This document shows, piece after piece, positions 9,101 through 17,520 of a stretch of 64,000 nt of DNA. The stretch comes from Tissierella sp032104385. GTDB lineage: Bacteria; Bacillota; Clostridia; Tissierellales; Tissierellaceae. A program made the position numbers and the translations under genes. Every line of letters begins with the position of its first letter. Position 1 is the stretch's first letter. The notes under the pieces are model-generated. The model was not told where the DNA came from, did not search any database, and saw nothing but the letters and a program-made list of their open reading frames with translations. The stretch is taken from contig NZ_DAMCHJ010000001.1 in the NCBI RefSeq assembly GCF_032104385.1, positions 186,001-250,000 of the forward strand, read 5' to 3'.

Positions 9101-10946
9101 CATCTAGCTCAACTATTGTAATTGGCACTGTAGTATCTAACTTTAGGCCTTCACCCATTACATCACTTACGATTTTTGTACCTAGATCTAACTCAGCTAG
9201 ATTTACATCTATTTCCCAGTCAATATACTTGGCTTCATCATAGCTTATGCTAGGTGTTCCTTTTTTATTGATAAGCCTACCTTTTTTAACGGTTACTGTC
9301 TTTCCTGCTGGAATTTCGCCTTCTTTACCATTTTGAGTAAGTTTTGCTTTATTTGTAAATGTTATGGAATCTTTATTATTTTTTAGATACTCTGGATCTA
9401 TTTTTGTAGTATACTCTATTACATATTCTTTATCAATATCTCCAAGAACTATGGTAAATTCTATAGGTAATCCATCTGGATCAAAAGTTCTTTCATATTC
9501 TTCTTCAGATAATGGAGATCCTTTAGAGTCAAGAACCTTTATATCTCCTTTTAGTATTAATCCATCAGGGATTTTATCCTTTACCTTAACCCCTTTTAAA
9601 TTATACAAGGATTTATTAACGTATATCTTCCAAGTAATCTCATCAGCATTAAATTCTTGGTTTTCTTCCCCTTCCTTTTTTATCAAAGGCTCTCTAGTTA
9701 CAGGTACTGTTGCACTGACAGATTTGTTATTGAAAGTAGCTTTATTTTTATACTCAAATTCGGTTTTAGATGTATCTAATTTTTCCATATCTATTTCAGT
9801 ATCATAGACTATCTTATAGGCCTTCTTGATACCATCTTCAAATTTGATTTTAAGTTCATTTGTGTCTTTAGCATAATTTACACTATAGCCACTCTTCACT
9901 TCGTCACCCTTTTGAATACTTCCGTCTGAATATATCTTTAACTCATATATCTTCATAGATTTATCAACATATTTCAATCTAGTATCTATTTGGTCTGTGA
10001 CAATAGTTTCCTCAACTGTATCCAATGTAGTATTTATGTCTATAGTCCAAGTTAGTATATTTGGGTTACTAGAATCTTGCTTACCTTCCTTTTTAATAGA
10101 AGAACCATTCTTTGGTTTAGTTCTTATTGTAAACTTCTCGGTTTTTCCAGATATAGGTATCTCTAATTCATATGGTACCTCTACCTTTATCTGATCCAAT
10201 CTAAGATTTAACTCAAGCTCCACTGTTCCACTTACATTGGAACGTTGATCTGGCAAATTACTAAAAACTAGTTTTAATTCTCTTTTTTTCACATCTACAA
10301 ACCATTTACCATATCCATCAAGTTCACCATCAAAATCATTTTCTCCTAAATTAAATTCCTCTGGTATCTTAATTATAGTATAATCTCCATTTTTCACATC
10401 CCAGCTATCTTCGATTTTCCAAGCATATTCAAGTTTTACCAAAGCTTTTGGATCTACATATCCTTCAAGGAGAGTGCCATTTGGATAAGTTAACTTAACA
10501 TCACTGATAATTTTATATGAAAGTTCTTCTCCATTTCCCACCTCTTCATCTAAAACTTGAACCGGCTCTTCTTGTGAGATCACTGTGACTTCTCCACCAT
10601 CTTCAGTTAGACTGTCATCAGGCTCCTCCCCTGTTAATTCCATGTCCTTATCCTCTCCATCTATTACCTCAGAGTTTCCATCTTCCGGAGTTCCCAATAT
10701 TCCTTTTTCATCTTCCTCTACTTCATCTTCTTTAGCTTCTTCCACATCTTCTGTAGGCATCGCTTCATCAGGTTCTTCTACATTTCCTAGAGTTGTTAAT
10801 TCATCAGGTGTTACTTCTCCTTCCTCCATCACCTCCTCAGCAAAAGCATAGCTAGACAATATAGGTCCAACGATTTGAAGAAGCATAGCTAAAATCACCA
10901 TCATTATTATGCTATATTTAGTTTTCTTGTAAAATATCTTCAACAT
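6135..10946 (-). CDS. Giant LPXTG cell-wall adhesin with repeated adhesive modules and SpaA/Cna-B domains
   Basis: 1603 residues. Layout: signal peptide (1-36, ends SSYAFAEE); a Glu/Asp-rich low-complexity stretch (37-140); an N-terminal adhesive domain (about 145-290); six related modules each opening with a W-x-I-x-(I/V/L)-N strand at about 301, 440, 577, 722, 870 and 1005, like the jelly-roll repeats of collagen-binding or SDR-type adhesins; three SpaA/Cna-B domains at about 1147, 1243 and 1347 with the (I/L)K(I/K)D...LSGA(R/K/E)F core; a proline-rich spacer of PTDPEKP-type units (about 1435-1500); a small Ig-like domain (NGKWKYTPKSGFVGKDKF); and a sorting signal LPKTG (about 1571), hydrophobic helix and RKK tail for sortase anchoring. 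Start has AAAGGAGG seven bases upstream. No c-di-GMP riboswitch was found in its own leader, unlike the neighbouring gene. Confidence 0.93.
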   Translation of the reverse strand: MLKIFYKKTKYSIIMMVILAMLLQIVGPILSSYAFAEEVMEEGEVTPDELTTLGNVEEPDEAMPTEDVEEAKEDEVEEDEKGILGTPEDGNSEVIDGEDKDMELTGEEPDDSLTEDGGEVTVISQEEPVQVLDEEVGNGEELSYKIISDVKLTYPNGTLLEGYVDPKALVKLEYAWKIEDSWDVKNGDYTIIKIPEEFNLGENDFDGELDGYGKWFVDVKKRELKLVFSNLPDQRSNVSGTVELELNLRLDQIKVEVPYELEIPISGKTEKFTIRTKPKNGSSIKKEGKQDSSNPNILTWTIDINTTLDTVEETIVTDQIDTRLKYVDKSMKIYELKIYSDGSIQKGDEVKSGYSVNYAKDTNELKIKFEDGIKKAYKIVYDTEIDMEKLDTSKTEFEYKNKATFNNKSVSATVPVTREPLIKKEGEENQEFNADEITWKIYVNKSLYNLKGVKVKDKIPDGLILKGDIKVLDSKGSPLSEEEYERTFDPDGLPIEFTIVLGDIDKEYVIEYTTKIDPEYLKNNKDSITFTNKAKLTQNGKEGEIPAGKTVTVKKGRLINKKGTPSISYDEAKYIDWEIDVNLAELDLGTKIVSDVMGEGLKLDTTVPITIVELDVSEKGIITEKSGSFNGFNIDYKEGKSPEVEPITKFDILFQESITKAYRIKYRSIITDRDQKIFENKGTIDGIVGEGKTGDGNVQPGIDNYFYKGSVGVNYETKELGWEIRINPIKEGITGLEITDDFTDGMMMTEEQFKNIEVTRAGVKFTEFTTEEKKDKDNKKIKGFTLKFNDTHVVNQAEYIITYQTQIDPDIHSNKDNFKVLTYKNGAKFTWTDKTGEELIKEAAPDIDPIAKTNGNKIGTLDASKKQIHWEINLNYLSKNMKNLVVEDDMTGNQELIPGSVKVYKYTVESNGKMSDNIELTDEEKAKISIEEDPKGKSFKATFPEEIDSPYRIEYSTKFVGISQTEYKNTAKTNYGDYGAKVDYNDGDKFVFKDGTINGQKDIDWYILINKSQSTISQITLTDILSEGLEFVEKSFELFKGGSIENDKIIPGKDASVKFDDYFEIKLHPKTLATDPQVFDIISKKEIDSTYTIKYRTNIIKEEILDQKLTNEVTFKGTGVDKGKREDTKIIPATFVTGKGSGKGEVGKFKIIKVDGNDSNRKLSGARFKLTRNIEGNIKELGEVITDGNGEFLSPSLKYATYILNEIEAPTGYQLDSKDITVVVDKKYTEEIKEVEVKNCELAAIRIIKIDSKTAEKKLSGAKFAIKDSAGEIVKTITTDADGIALAEGLPFGTYTVVETNAPWGYKLDNTVHTVTISSEQVDGKVILIKELTLINEKTPPAPQPTKGSIKLKKTDKDDSTKVLSGAEFEVINSKGEVVAILVTDSNGTAAINDLPLGEYKVVEIKAPKDYELNSKEYKAKLDTDGQEILLTVENKQKPTDPKPEPDPKEPKDPKDKDKDPKPKPDPEKPVEPEKPVDPEKPTDPEKPTVQEKPTDPEKPTEPEKPTVVTPPENGTVEFDENGKWKYTPKSGFVGKDKFIIKHPDGTEELIEIDIETPLGGIESGTEIETQTLPKTGQLNSILFYFAGLFFIAVGIIIRKKIV

Positions 10947-11061
10947 TCTTTCCTCCTTTCTTATATATTTGCTGCTAATATATTATTATAATTCATACTA
11001 AGTCACATATATATGCTAATTTTGATAAAACTTATTCCTTTTTTTGCTAATTGTTATAAAA

Positions 11062-11097
11062 TTAAACAGACTATACTTTAAAATATAGCCTGTTTAA
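11062..11097 (-). terminator. Terminator of AraC-GH39 gene
   Basis: TTAAACAGACTATA / TATAGCCTGTTTAA stem (one G-U pair in the minus transcript), 31 bases after the stop at 11129. Confidence 0.7.
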
Positions 11098-11128
11098 TAA
11101 AAACATATTTAAATTTAAGTTTTTATAC

Positions 11129-13687
11129 CTATATTTGCTTTTCAAATATTAAAACCTCTGCTCCATGGACTGAAATATATAAATTCTCTGAATACTCTTC
11201 ATCTATTTCTACATATTCTACTACCATTCCTGGTCTTGCTCTTCCCTTTAAATAATTAATTTCTTCTTTAGTCATATTCTCAGGATTCCCCATTTTTACC
11301 CATTCATCAAATGCTGAACCATTATCCCTATTTAAATAATATCTTATAACCTTATAATGTCCAGAAAGGCCTAATACATTAACCTCTACTGTTTTTAATT
11401 CCTTACTTTCATATACGGAATACCTTTCAATATCACTTAATGCCGATGTATCTCCTTTAATAAAAAATTCATCAAAATATGCAAAATTATAAACCAAAAT
11501 CTGAATATCATTATTGTCTTTAGTGACTATATAATCTTCCCCTCGTTCTATAATATAATTCCCCAACTTAGATAATAAGTAATATGCAAAATATGATGCT
11601 TTCTTTAATCCATCTTTATTTATTAATCCAAATCCACCATGAAAATGAGATATCCCAGCCTTTGTTTCTTCCATTATATCTGTAAATGTCCAATAACCAA
11701 GAGAATCCACATTACCTATGTTATCTAAAATATTTTTAATAATAAAATTAGAAACAAAACATGTGTCATTAATGGGATTTCTACAGCATGATGAAGTATT
11801 CCATTCAGTTATATGGATTTCAGGTTTATAGGATAAAAATTCTTCTATCTTATCACCAGCATATTTTATAGTTTCAAATGTATGATTTTTACCAAAATAA
11901 ATTCTTTTTAGTAATTGGTATTCTTCCATTAATTTCGAAGGCTCTACCTCTTCCTTTAATTCTGCCATCATCTTTTCTACTTTTTCATTTACCAAAAAAT
12001 CTTCAGGATAAATATGAAAAGATATAAAGTCTAAGGGTATCATATTAATATTGCAATATATTAAGAAGTCTTCAAACCATGTTCCTTCTTTCAGAACTTG
12101 ATAAGTAATAGACGGTCCCCCAACTTTTAGTTTGTTGGAAACAGATTTAATAGCCAATGTAGTCTCTTTATAAAGCTTAAAATATTCTTCTTTTCCTCCA
12201 ATCCAAAAAACCCGTTCTAAATCAGGCTCATTCCAAACCTCAAAGTGCCAAGATTCTACTTCTTTTAACCCATACCGATTTATACAATGTTTTATAAATT
12301 CTTTAACTAAATCTGTCCATAAACCAATATCTTTTGGTCCAGATATATTTGCTTTCCACCAAAACATAGTTTCATCAGATTTTCTTATTTCAGATGGCAT
12401 AAATCCCAATTCTATAAAAGGTTTAATATTAACTTCCTTAAAAAAGTCAAATAGTTCATCTACATATGACCAATTATAAATAATATTTCCAGAATCATCA
12501 ATATTATATATCATCATTTCATCTGAAAATATTCCATGAAATCTAATATGCTCAAACCCGATTTCAGATTGAATTTCTCTTAACTGGTTCTGCCATTCAT
12601 TCCTTAGCCCTTCTGCTGCTCTTCCAAAGGTGGTCAATTTTTTCCAATAGAAGTCATGAATAATTCCTTCTTTGTTTATATCTACATTTATAACTTCTTT
12701 AGTACTAGAATATACATTTTTTTCATTTAATGAATCAGTTGTTAAATATCTATATAGTTTTGAAAAAGCTTCAGTTCTATTTACATCTAAATAGGTATTA
12801 CTCCTTATTTTTTCCTTATCTCCAGCTAAATCATATTTTTCCTTAGAAACTATTTTTTGCTTTTCCCTATATTGAGTTGGAGAACAGTTATAGACTCTTT
12901 TAATAAGATTATTTAAAGATTTAGTACTAGGGAATCCGCTTTCAAATGCTATTTCTGTTATTGTTTTATCAGTTCTTACAAGTAAATCTATTGCTTTATC
13001 TAATCTTTTAATATTCAAATATTCTTGAAATGATATTCCCATTGTATCTTTAATATAATGGGATAAATAATAAATACTAAGATTTTCATTATCCGCTATA
13101 TCCTTAAGAGTTACTCCTTTTTCTAAATTTTCATCTATATAAGCTATAATACTATTAAATCTAAACACATCCTTATTGACGGCTTCAAATTTATCATCTT
13201 CAAGAATATAACTATCAAAATTATTGACAATATGGTTAGCCAGTAAAAGAATCTCTGAACCTATTATAAATTGATGCCCCTCCTTCATCTTATTTAATTC
13301 CCATACTATTTTAGCTAAATGATGTCTAATAATGTCAAATCTTCCCTGCTCCTCTTCTCCATATATAAAAGATTTACAGTCAAATATTCTCTTGCTAAAC
13401 CCTCTAAAATATTTATCAAAATATTCAATTTCAATCTGTAATGCCAATACTATATTATCTTCCTTTGTTCTGCTTGTATTATGAACCTCATTACAGTTAA
13501 TTAAAAGAAAATCGTTTTCCCTAAGCAAATATTGATTCGCTCCAATTCCAACATTAATAGAACCCTGTAAAACTAATAGTATTTCCATTTCCCTATGCCA
13601 GTGCATCTTCAAATTATTCACAGAATGTATAAATACCTTTATAGGAACTCCTATATTGCCCCTTACTAATTCATAAGAGAATTCCAT
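11129..13687 (-). CDS. AraC-family regulator fused to GH39 (beta-xylosidase-like) domain
   Basis: 852 residues in three parts. An N-terminal cupin (about 1-150; HWHREMEILLVLQGS, ENDFLLINCNEVH) is the usual sugar-sensing half of AraC proteins. An AraC-type DNA-binding domain follows (about 180-275; GVTLKDIADNENLSIYYLS, TEIAFESGFPSTKSLNNLIK). The rest (about 320-760) is a GH39-like barrel, with acid/base Glu in WHFEVWNEPD (about 485) and nucleophile Glu in IHITEWNTS (about 629), so the fold could be catalytic or act as a sugar sensor. There is no signal peptide, so it is cytoplasmic. ATG at 13687 (MEFSYEL) is preferred: GGTGGGGTGGGG precedes it, while ATG 13705 has no ribosome site. It follows a diguanylate cyclase by 41 bases. 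Confidence 0.88.
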   Translation of the reverse strand: MEFSYELVRGNIGVPIKVFIHSVNNLKMHWHREMEILLVLQGSINVGIGANQYLLRENDFLLINCNEVHNTSRTKEDNIVLALQIEIEYFDKYFRGFSKRIFDCKSFIYGEEEQGRFDIIRHHLAKIVWELNKMKEGHQFIIGSEILLLANHIVNNFDSYILEDDKFEAVNKDVFRFNSIIAYIDENLEKGVTLKDIADNENLSIYYLSHYIKDTMGISFQEYLNIKRLDKAIDLLVRTDKTITEIAFESGFPSTKSLNNLIKRVYNCSPTQYREKQKIVSKEKYDLAGDKEKIRSNTYLDVNRTEAFSKLYRYLTTDSLNEKNVYSSTKEVINVDINKEGIIHDFYWKKLTTFGRAAEGLRNEWQNQLREIQSEIGFEHIRFHGIFSDEMMIYNIDDSGNIIYNWSYVDELFDFFKEVNIKPFIELGFMPSEIRKSDETMFWWKANISGPKDIGLWTDLVKEFIKHCINRYGLKEVESWHFEVWNEPDLERVFWIGGKEEYFKLYKETTLAIKSVSNKLKVGGPSITYQVLKEGTWFEDFLIYCNINMIPLDFISFHIYPEDFLVNEKVEKMMAELKEEVEPSKLMEEYQLLKRIYFGKNHTFETIKYAGDKIEEFLSYKPEIHITEWNTSSCCRNPINDTCFVSNFIIKNILDNIGNVDSLGYWTFTDIMEETKAGISHFHGGFGLINKDGLKKASYFAYYLLSKLGNYIIERGEDYIVTKDNNDIQILVYNFAYFDEFFIKGDTSALSDIERYSVYESKELKTVEVNVLGLSGHYKVIRYYLNRDNGSAFDEWVKMGNPENMTKEEINYLKGRARPGMVVEYVEIDEEYSENLYISVHGAEVLIFEKQI

Positions 13688-13728
13688 TTCCCCACCCCAC
13701 CACATTTTAATTTTTTATCCTTAAAAGA

Positions 13729-14619
13729 TTAAGATGCTACAATCCTATTTTTAGAACCTTTTTTTGCTTTCTTCAAATTTGTATCAATTTCATAAATGAT
13801 TTCATCAAAATTCTTAGTCCCAGGATCCACTACACAGAAACCAATACTTATAGTTATATTAAGCCTATGATTATCAAATCTAATCACCATATTTTCTACG
13901 GCATTTTTAATTTTTCCCATAACTTCCATAGCTAATTCCTCATCAAAATCTTTTAATACAATAAAGAATTCATCTCCCCCGAATCTTGCCACCCAGTCAT
14001 AATTACTTCTGATTATAGAAATTATAGTACTAGATAATTCTTTTAATACTAAGTCACCAGCAGTATGGCCATAAGAATCATTTATCCCTTTAAAAAAATC
14101 TATATCTACCATTGCAACTGCTAGTTTCTCTTTATGTTTCATCGCATAGTCAATATCAATGGGAAGCCTTTGATTTATATACCTTCTATTATATACACCT
14201 GTTAAATCATCTCTTATAGCCTTCTCATTAAGTTTGATTATTATATCATTAGTTTCCTTACTACTCAATCCACTAAGCCCTGTTACAATTCCCGTTTCAG
14301 TAATATCTTTAAGTAACTCTAAAACATATAGCTCATCTCCAAATTTAATAGGAGCTGCCATCACCATATATACTCCATCACCTTTGTATTCAACTTTAGT
14401 AAAAGTCCTTTTTTCTCTAACAGCTTGAGATGATATACAATTATCACACACCTTCCCTCTCTCCCAAAATTCATAGCAATCTTGTCCATGAATTATTGTA
14501 CTTCCATCTCCATTTTGATAAACAACTTTCTTTCTAGTAGAATTTACTACCCTGACAATATCAAATAAACAACTTAGTCCATCTACAAAATTTGCTATAT
14601 TCATTACTCTAAAAGGCAT
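13729..14619 (-). CDS. Diguanylate cyclase with cysteine-containing PAS-like sensor
   Basis: 296 residues. The first about 115 form a PAS-like domain with a CYEFWERGKVCDNC cysteine cluster, which could bind metal, haem or sense redox state. The GGDEF domain (about 130-293) has an intact active site RFGGDEFF and the DxDFFKxxND substrate loop (DIDFFKGINDSYGH), so it should make c-di-GMP from two GTP. The product-inhibition I-site RxxD is absent (S-N-Y-D at that place). ATG at 14619 is chosen; the upstream in-frame TTG at 14631 touches the GAGGAG site. The nearby c-di-GMP riboswitch at 5864-5960 and the GH39 regulator give it local context. Confidence 0.9.
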   Translation of the reverse strand: MPFRVMNIANFVDGLSCLFDIVRVVNSTRKKVVYQNGDGSTIIHGQDCYEFWERGKVCDNCISSQAVREKRTFTKVEYKGDGVYMVMAAPIKFGDELYVLELLKDITETGIVTGLSGLSSKETNDIIIKLNEKAIRDDLTGVYNRRYINQRLPIDIDYAMKHKEKLAVAMVDIDFFKGINDSYGHTAGDLVLKELSSTIISIIRSNYDWVARFGGDEFFIVLKDFDEELAMEVMGKIKNAVENMVIRFDNHRLNITISIGFCVVDPGTKNFDEIIYEIDTNLKKAKKGSKNRIVAS

Positions 14620-14664
14620 AATATCTAACAACTCCTCTTAATCTCTAAATTTTCCATATATTAA

Positions 14665-14698
14665 AAAAGTTGAAACAGATATAAATCTGCTCCAACTT
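14665..14698 (-). terminator. Terminator of the MBOAT-DHHW operon
   Basis: Minus transcript forms AAGTTG..CAGAT / TTATA / ATCTG..CAACTT followed by TTTTTT. It lies 228 bases past the DHHW stop at 14926, beyond the peptide-transporter remnant. Confidence 0.75.
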
Positions 14699-14815
14699 AT
14701 GATGATAATTGTTTGTTAAATTTGATTCTAAATATAAATTTTAACATTTTTCATCGTTAATATCTATACCTATATTGCTAAAACATATACCTTTATTTGT
14801 CATTTTCTCATGCTT

Positions 14816-14875
14816 TCATGCTAAATGGCAAGCAACTATATGACCTAGTTCCTTCTCTATTAACTCCGGTTCTAT
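14816..14875 (-). pseudogene. Fragment of an oligopeptide ABC transporter ATPase C-terminus
   Basis: A 19-residue frame reading IEPELIEKELGHIVACHLA then stop, bounded upstream by a TAA. The GHxVACHLA ending is the hallmark C-terminus of OppD/DppD/DppF-type ATPases. The remainder of the gene is missing: the frame is closed upstream and the DHHW gene begins soon after. It is the only peptide-transporter trace here, an intact system lying at the far right end. In the 306 bases between the genes nothing else was seen apart from the terminator at 14665-14698. Confidence 0.5.
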
Positions 14876-14925
14876 TTATTAAATTTTCTTAAGTCACTTT
14901 AAAATCATACTAAAGAAAAATTCTT

Positions 14926-16044
14926 CTAAAATACAAATAAGACTTTTTCTTTAGAAAAATTTTTTATATTAAACAAAAGTAATACTTCATCAATTTCTTT
15001 CTCCTTAACAAGTTCTTCTATGCCCATATTAAAATATCTAGGATCTATAACTATTATTTTTTCATAATGATTGGTAAGAAATGGAATAAAGCTATTTGCA
15101 AAGGAATCTTTAATTACTAATAAAGATTTCTTGTTTTTCTCTGATGTTTCTATTTCTATTAATGATTTATCTCCACCTAAAAAATAAGAGTACTTATCGG
15201 TTTTAATTAAATAGGTTTCATCATAAAGGCTATAAACCTCTTCTTTATTATTAATTTTAATATTATACTTTACATTATCTTTTGGCTCATAAATATATAT
15301 ATCATCTGGTTTTCCTAAATAAAAATTAGCTTTTCTATAATTAGTTCCAAAAAATTGGTTTGATACTGTTCTTATTATAAAATCCTCTTCTTTTAATGGA
15401 TTTTCTCCTATTGCTTTCATATAATATTCATAAGAATAAAAAGCTCCTTTAGTAGTCCAGTGATGATCGGTCCTATAATATATATCTTCATTAGATTTTT
15501 CATTTAGAACCTTTACTAAATTTATTATTTCCATTTTCCCATTAAATGAAGATTCTAATTTATCCACAATATGGCTTTCATCAATTACAGGTGCATATAA
15601 AGGCAATTTATGATTTAGAGCTGTAGACTTACTAGGTACTAATATAGAAGTAACAGGAATATTATGCTTATTCATTTTATCTAAAAACATATTGATATTC
15701 TGTATATTCTTATTTAATTGCCCTTCATCTGCTTTTTTATCCATATCGAATAAATAATCTTCTTTTCCAAAATAAACTCTGCCATTATCTTTCTTTAATA
15801 AAGACAAATCTGCAATTGTTTTTAATCCTATCCAGTTATCCCTATAGATAAATTGGTCTGTTGTATAGATTTCAAAACTTTTACTAAACTTACCAGATAT
15901 TATATTGTCTAAACTAATCTTTGGAAACTCCTGAAGATATCTATTTTCCTTACTTGAAAACACCCTTTTAGGTGATAACATATTGCTTATGGATAAAGAT
16001 AATATTAATGTAGTAAATATTATAACTCTTGTCTTTTCTTTCAT
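14926..16044 (-). CDS. DHHW-family (AlgJ/AlgX-like) surface acetylation partner protein
   Basis: 372 residues with an N-terminal signal anchor (8-24) and the rest extracellular. The motif YRTDHHWTTKGA (about 190) is the diagnostic DxHH-W signature of AlgJ/AlgX-like SGNH-type esterases/transferases, and SILVPSKST carries a candidate nucleophilic serine. These proteins take acetyl groups exported by an MBOAT channel and transfer them to extracellular polysaccharide. It follows the MBOAT gene with a 10-base gap and shares its transcript. TAGGAGG precedes the ATG. The polymer acetylated is not known. Confidence 0.85.
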   Translation of the reverse strand: MKEKTRVIIFTTLILSLSISNMLSPKRVFSSKENRYLQEFPKISLDNIISGKFSKSFEIYTTDQFIYRDNWIGLKTIADLSLLKKDNGRVYFGKEDYLFDMDKKADEGQLNKNIQNINMFLDKMNKHNIPVTSILVPSKSTALNHKLPLYAPVIDESHIVDKLESSFNGKMEIINLVKVLNEKSNEDIYYRTDHHWTTKGAFYSYEYYMKAIGENPLKEEDFIIRTVSNQFFGTNYRKANFYLGKPDDIYIYEPKDNVKYNIKINNKEEVYSLYDETYLIKTDKYSYFLGGDKSLIEIETSEKNKKSLLVIKDSFANSFIPFLTNHYEKIIVIDPRYFNMGIEELVKEKEIDEVLLLFNIKNFSKEKVLFVF

Positions 16045-16054
16045 ATATATCCTC

Positions 16055-17467
16055 CTAAAAACGAAAATATAAAAATGGATTATAGGATTGATCTACTAAA
16101 TAGGCTATTGATAACACTAGTACCAATAATAAAAATATATTTTCTACAATCCATGATATATTATTAAATCTATCATTCATATATTTCCACAATCTTTTAG
16201 GTATATCTGTTGATCCAATTATAAGAATTAGAAACAATAATATATTTGTATACAGCAGATATAAAGATGTATGATTAAAAATATGCTTACTTCCAAATCC
16301 AAATAAAATTTTAATATAATTTAGCCCATCTTTTATTGAGTCAAAAGCAAATATTACCCAAGATATAAGGACTAAAAATAGAGTATAAATTCTTGTAAGA
16401 TATTGAGGTAGTTTTTCCAATAAATTGAGAATAAACAGCTTTTCTATAATTAATATAACTCCAAAAAATAATCCCCATAGAGCAAAGTTCCAACTGGCAC
16501 CATGCCATATTCCAGTTAAAATCCAAACTATCAATATATTTCTAATATGTTTAAACCTTCCTTTTCTATTGCCCCCTAAGGGAATATATAGATATTCCCT
16601 AAACCATGTACCTAAAGATATATGCCATCTCCTCCAAAACTCCGTAATGCTTTTAGACATATAAGGATAATTAAAGTTTTCTAAAAAATTAAACCCAAAT
16701 ATTTTCCCAAGTCCAATAGCCATATCTGAATATCCTGAGAAATCAAAATATATTTGAAAACTAAATCCCAATATACCAAGCCAAGCAGTTAGTACTGGAA
16801 TATCTGATATATTTAGATTGGATATATTATTCCAAAGAATACCTATATTATTAGCTAGCAAGACTTTTTTTCCTAATCCTAGAATAAACCTCTTTATACC
16901 TTCACTAAACAAATCATAGGACTCTATTCTATTATTTATTTCTTCTGCTACAGTTTGATATCTAACAATGGGCCCTGCTATAAGTTGTGGAAATAAAGTT
17001 ACATAGGTACCAAAGGAAATAATATTATTTTGTACCTTTGTATCACCCCTATAAACATCTATTGTATAGGACATGGTTTGAAAAGTATAAAAGGATATTC
17101 CTATGGGTAAAGTAAGGTTCAACAGAGAGATATTAAAACCAAAAATATTATTTATATTAGATATAAAAAAATCAGAGTATTTAAAAAATCCCAATAACCC
17201 TAAATTAGTAAATATAGATACTCCCAACCATAACCTTGCTTTATTTACATCTTTATTATCCTTGTAACAGTAAACTAATCTACCACAGGTATAATCAAGG
17301 ACTGTTGAAAAAAGCATAATCCATATATACTTAGGCTCTCCCCAACTATAGAATAGAAGACTTGATAAAAACAAAATAAAATTCCTATATCTTTTAGGTG
17401 ATATAAAATATATAGTTAAAACAACTGGTAAAAAATAAAATAAAAATAATATACTACTAAAAACCAT
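16055..17467 (-). CDS. MBOAT-family membrane O-acyltransferase (AlgI-like)
   Basis: 470 residues, polytopic with about ten hydrophobic segments. It holds the AlgI-type signature SITEFWRRWHISLGTWFREY and the conserved catalytic histidine in WHGASWNFALWG (about 322). AlgI-like MBOAT proteins move acyl groups across the membrane for O-acetylation of exported glycans. ATG at 17467 (MVFSSI) is chosen as GGAGG lies six bases upstream; a frame extending to 17479 has no site. The upstream hairpin at 17481-17514 ends in a T-run only a few bases before this site, so expression probably depends on read-through from the ECF operon. Confidence 0.92.
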   Translation of the reverse strand: MVFSSILFLFYFLPVVLTIYFISPKRYRNFILFLSSLLFYSWGEPKYIWIMLFSTVLDYTCGRLVYCYKDNKDVNKARLWLGVSIFTNLGLLGFFKYSDFFISNINNIFGFNISLLNLTLPIGISFYTFQTMSYTIDVYRGDTKVQNNIISFGTYVTLFPQLIAGPIVRYQTVAEEINNRIESYDLFSEGIKRFILGLGKKVLLANNIGILWNNISNLNISDIPVLTAWLGILGFSFQIYFDFSGYSDMAIGLGKIFGFNFLENFNYPYMSKSITEFWRRWHISLGTWFREYLYIPLGGNRKGRFKHIRNILIVWILTGIWHGASWNFALWGLFFGVILIIEKLFILNLLEKLPQYLTRIYTLFLVLISWVIFAFDSIKDGLNYIKILFGFGSKHIFNHTSLYLLYTNILLFLILIIGSTDIPKRLWKYMNDRFNNISWIVENIFLLLVLVLSIAYLVDQSYNPFLYFRF

Positions 17468-17480
17468 AGTTTCCTCCATT

Positions 17481-17514
17481 AAAAAATATCTAGTCTGATA
17501 AAACCAGACTAGAT
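17481..17514 (-). terminator. Intercistronic hairpin/attenuator between DUF4358 gene and MBOAT gene
   Basis: ATCTAGTCTG / CAGACTAGAT stem followed by ATATTTTTT in the minus transcript. It is placed seven bases past the stop at 17521 and just before the MBOAT ribosome site, leaving no room for a promoter in between. Confidence 0.75.
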
Positions 17515-17520
17515 TATAAT

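Noticed and set aside
6283..10851. Several plus-strand open frames over the adhesin gene
   Set aside because: They are antisense to a clear 1603-residue adhesin, have Ser/Phe/Gly-rich translations that mirror Pro/Glu/Lys codons, and no ribosome sites.
10947..11128. Possible second c-di-GMP riboswitch before the adhesin
   Set aside because: The leader lacks the GGCAAA and GCAGCCAG-type core seen at 5864-5960; only a terminator and AT-rich sequence are present.
16341..16526. 61-codon minus-strand frame inside the MBOAT gene
   Set aside because: It lies in another frame of a well-supported membrane protein and has no independent start signal.
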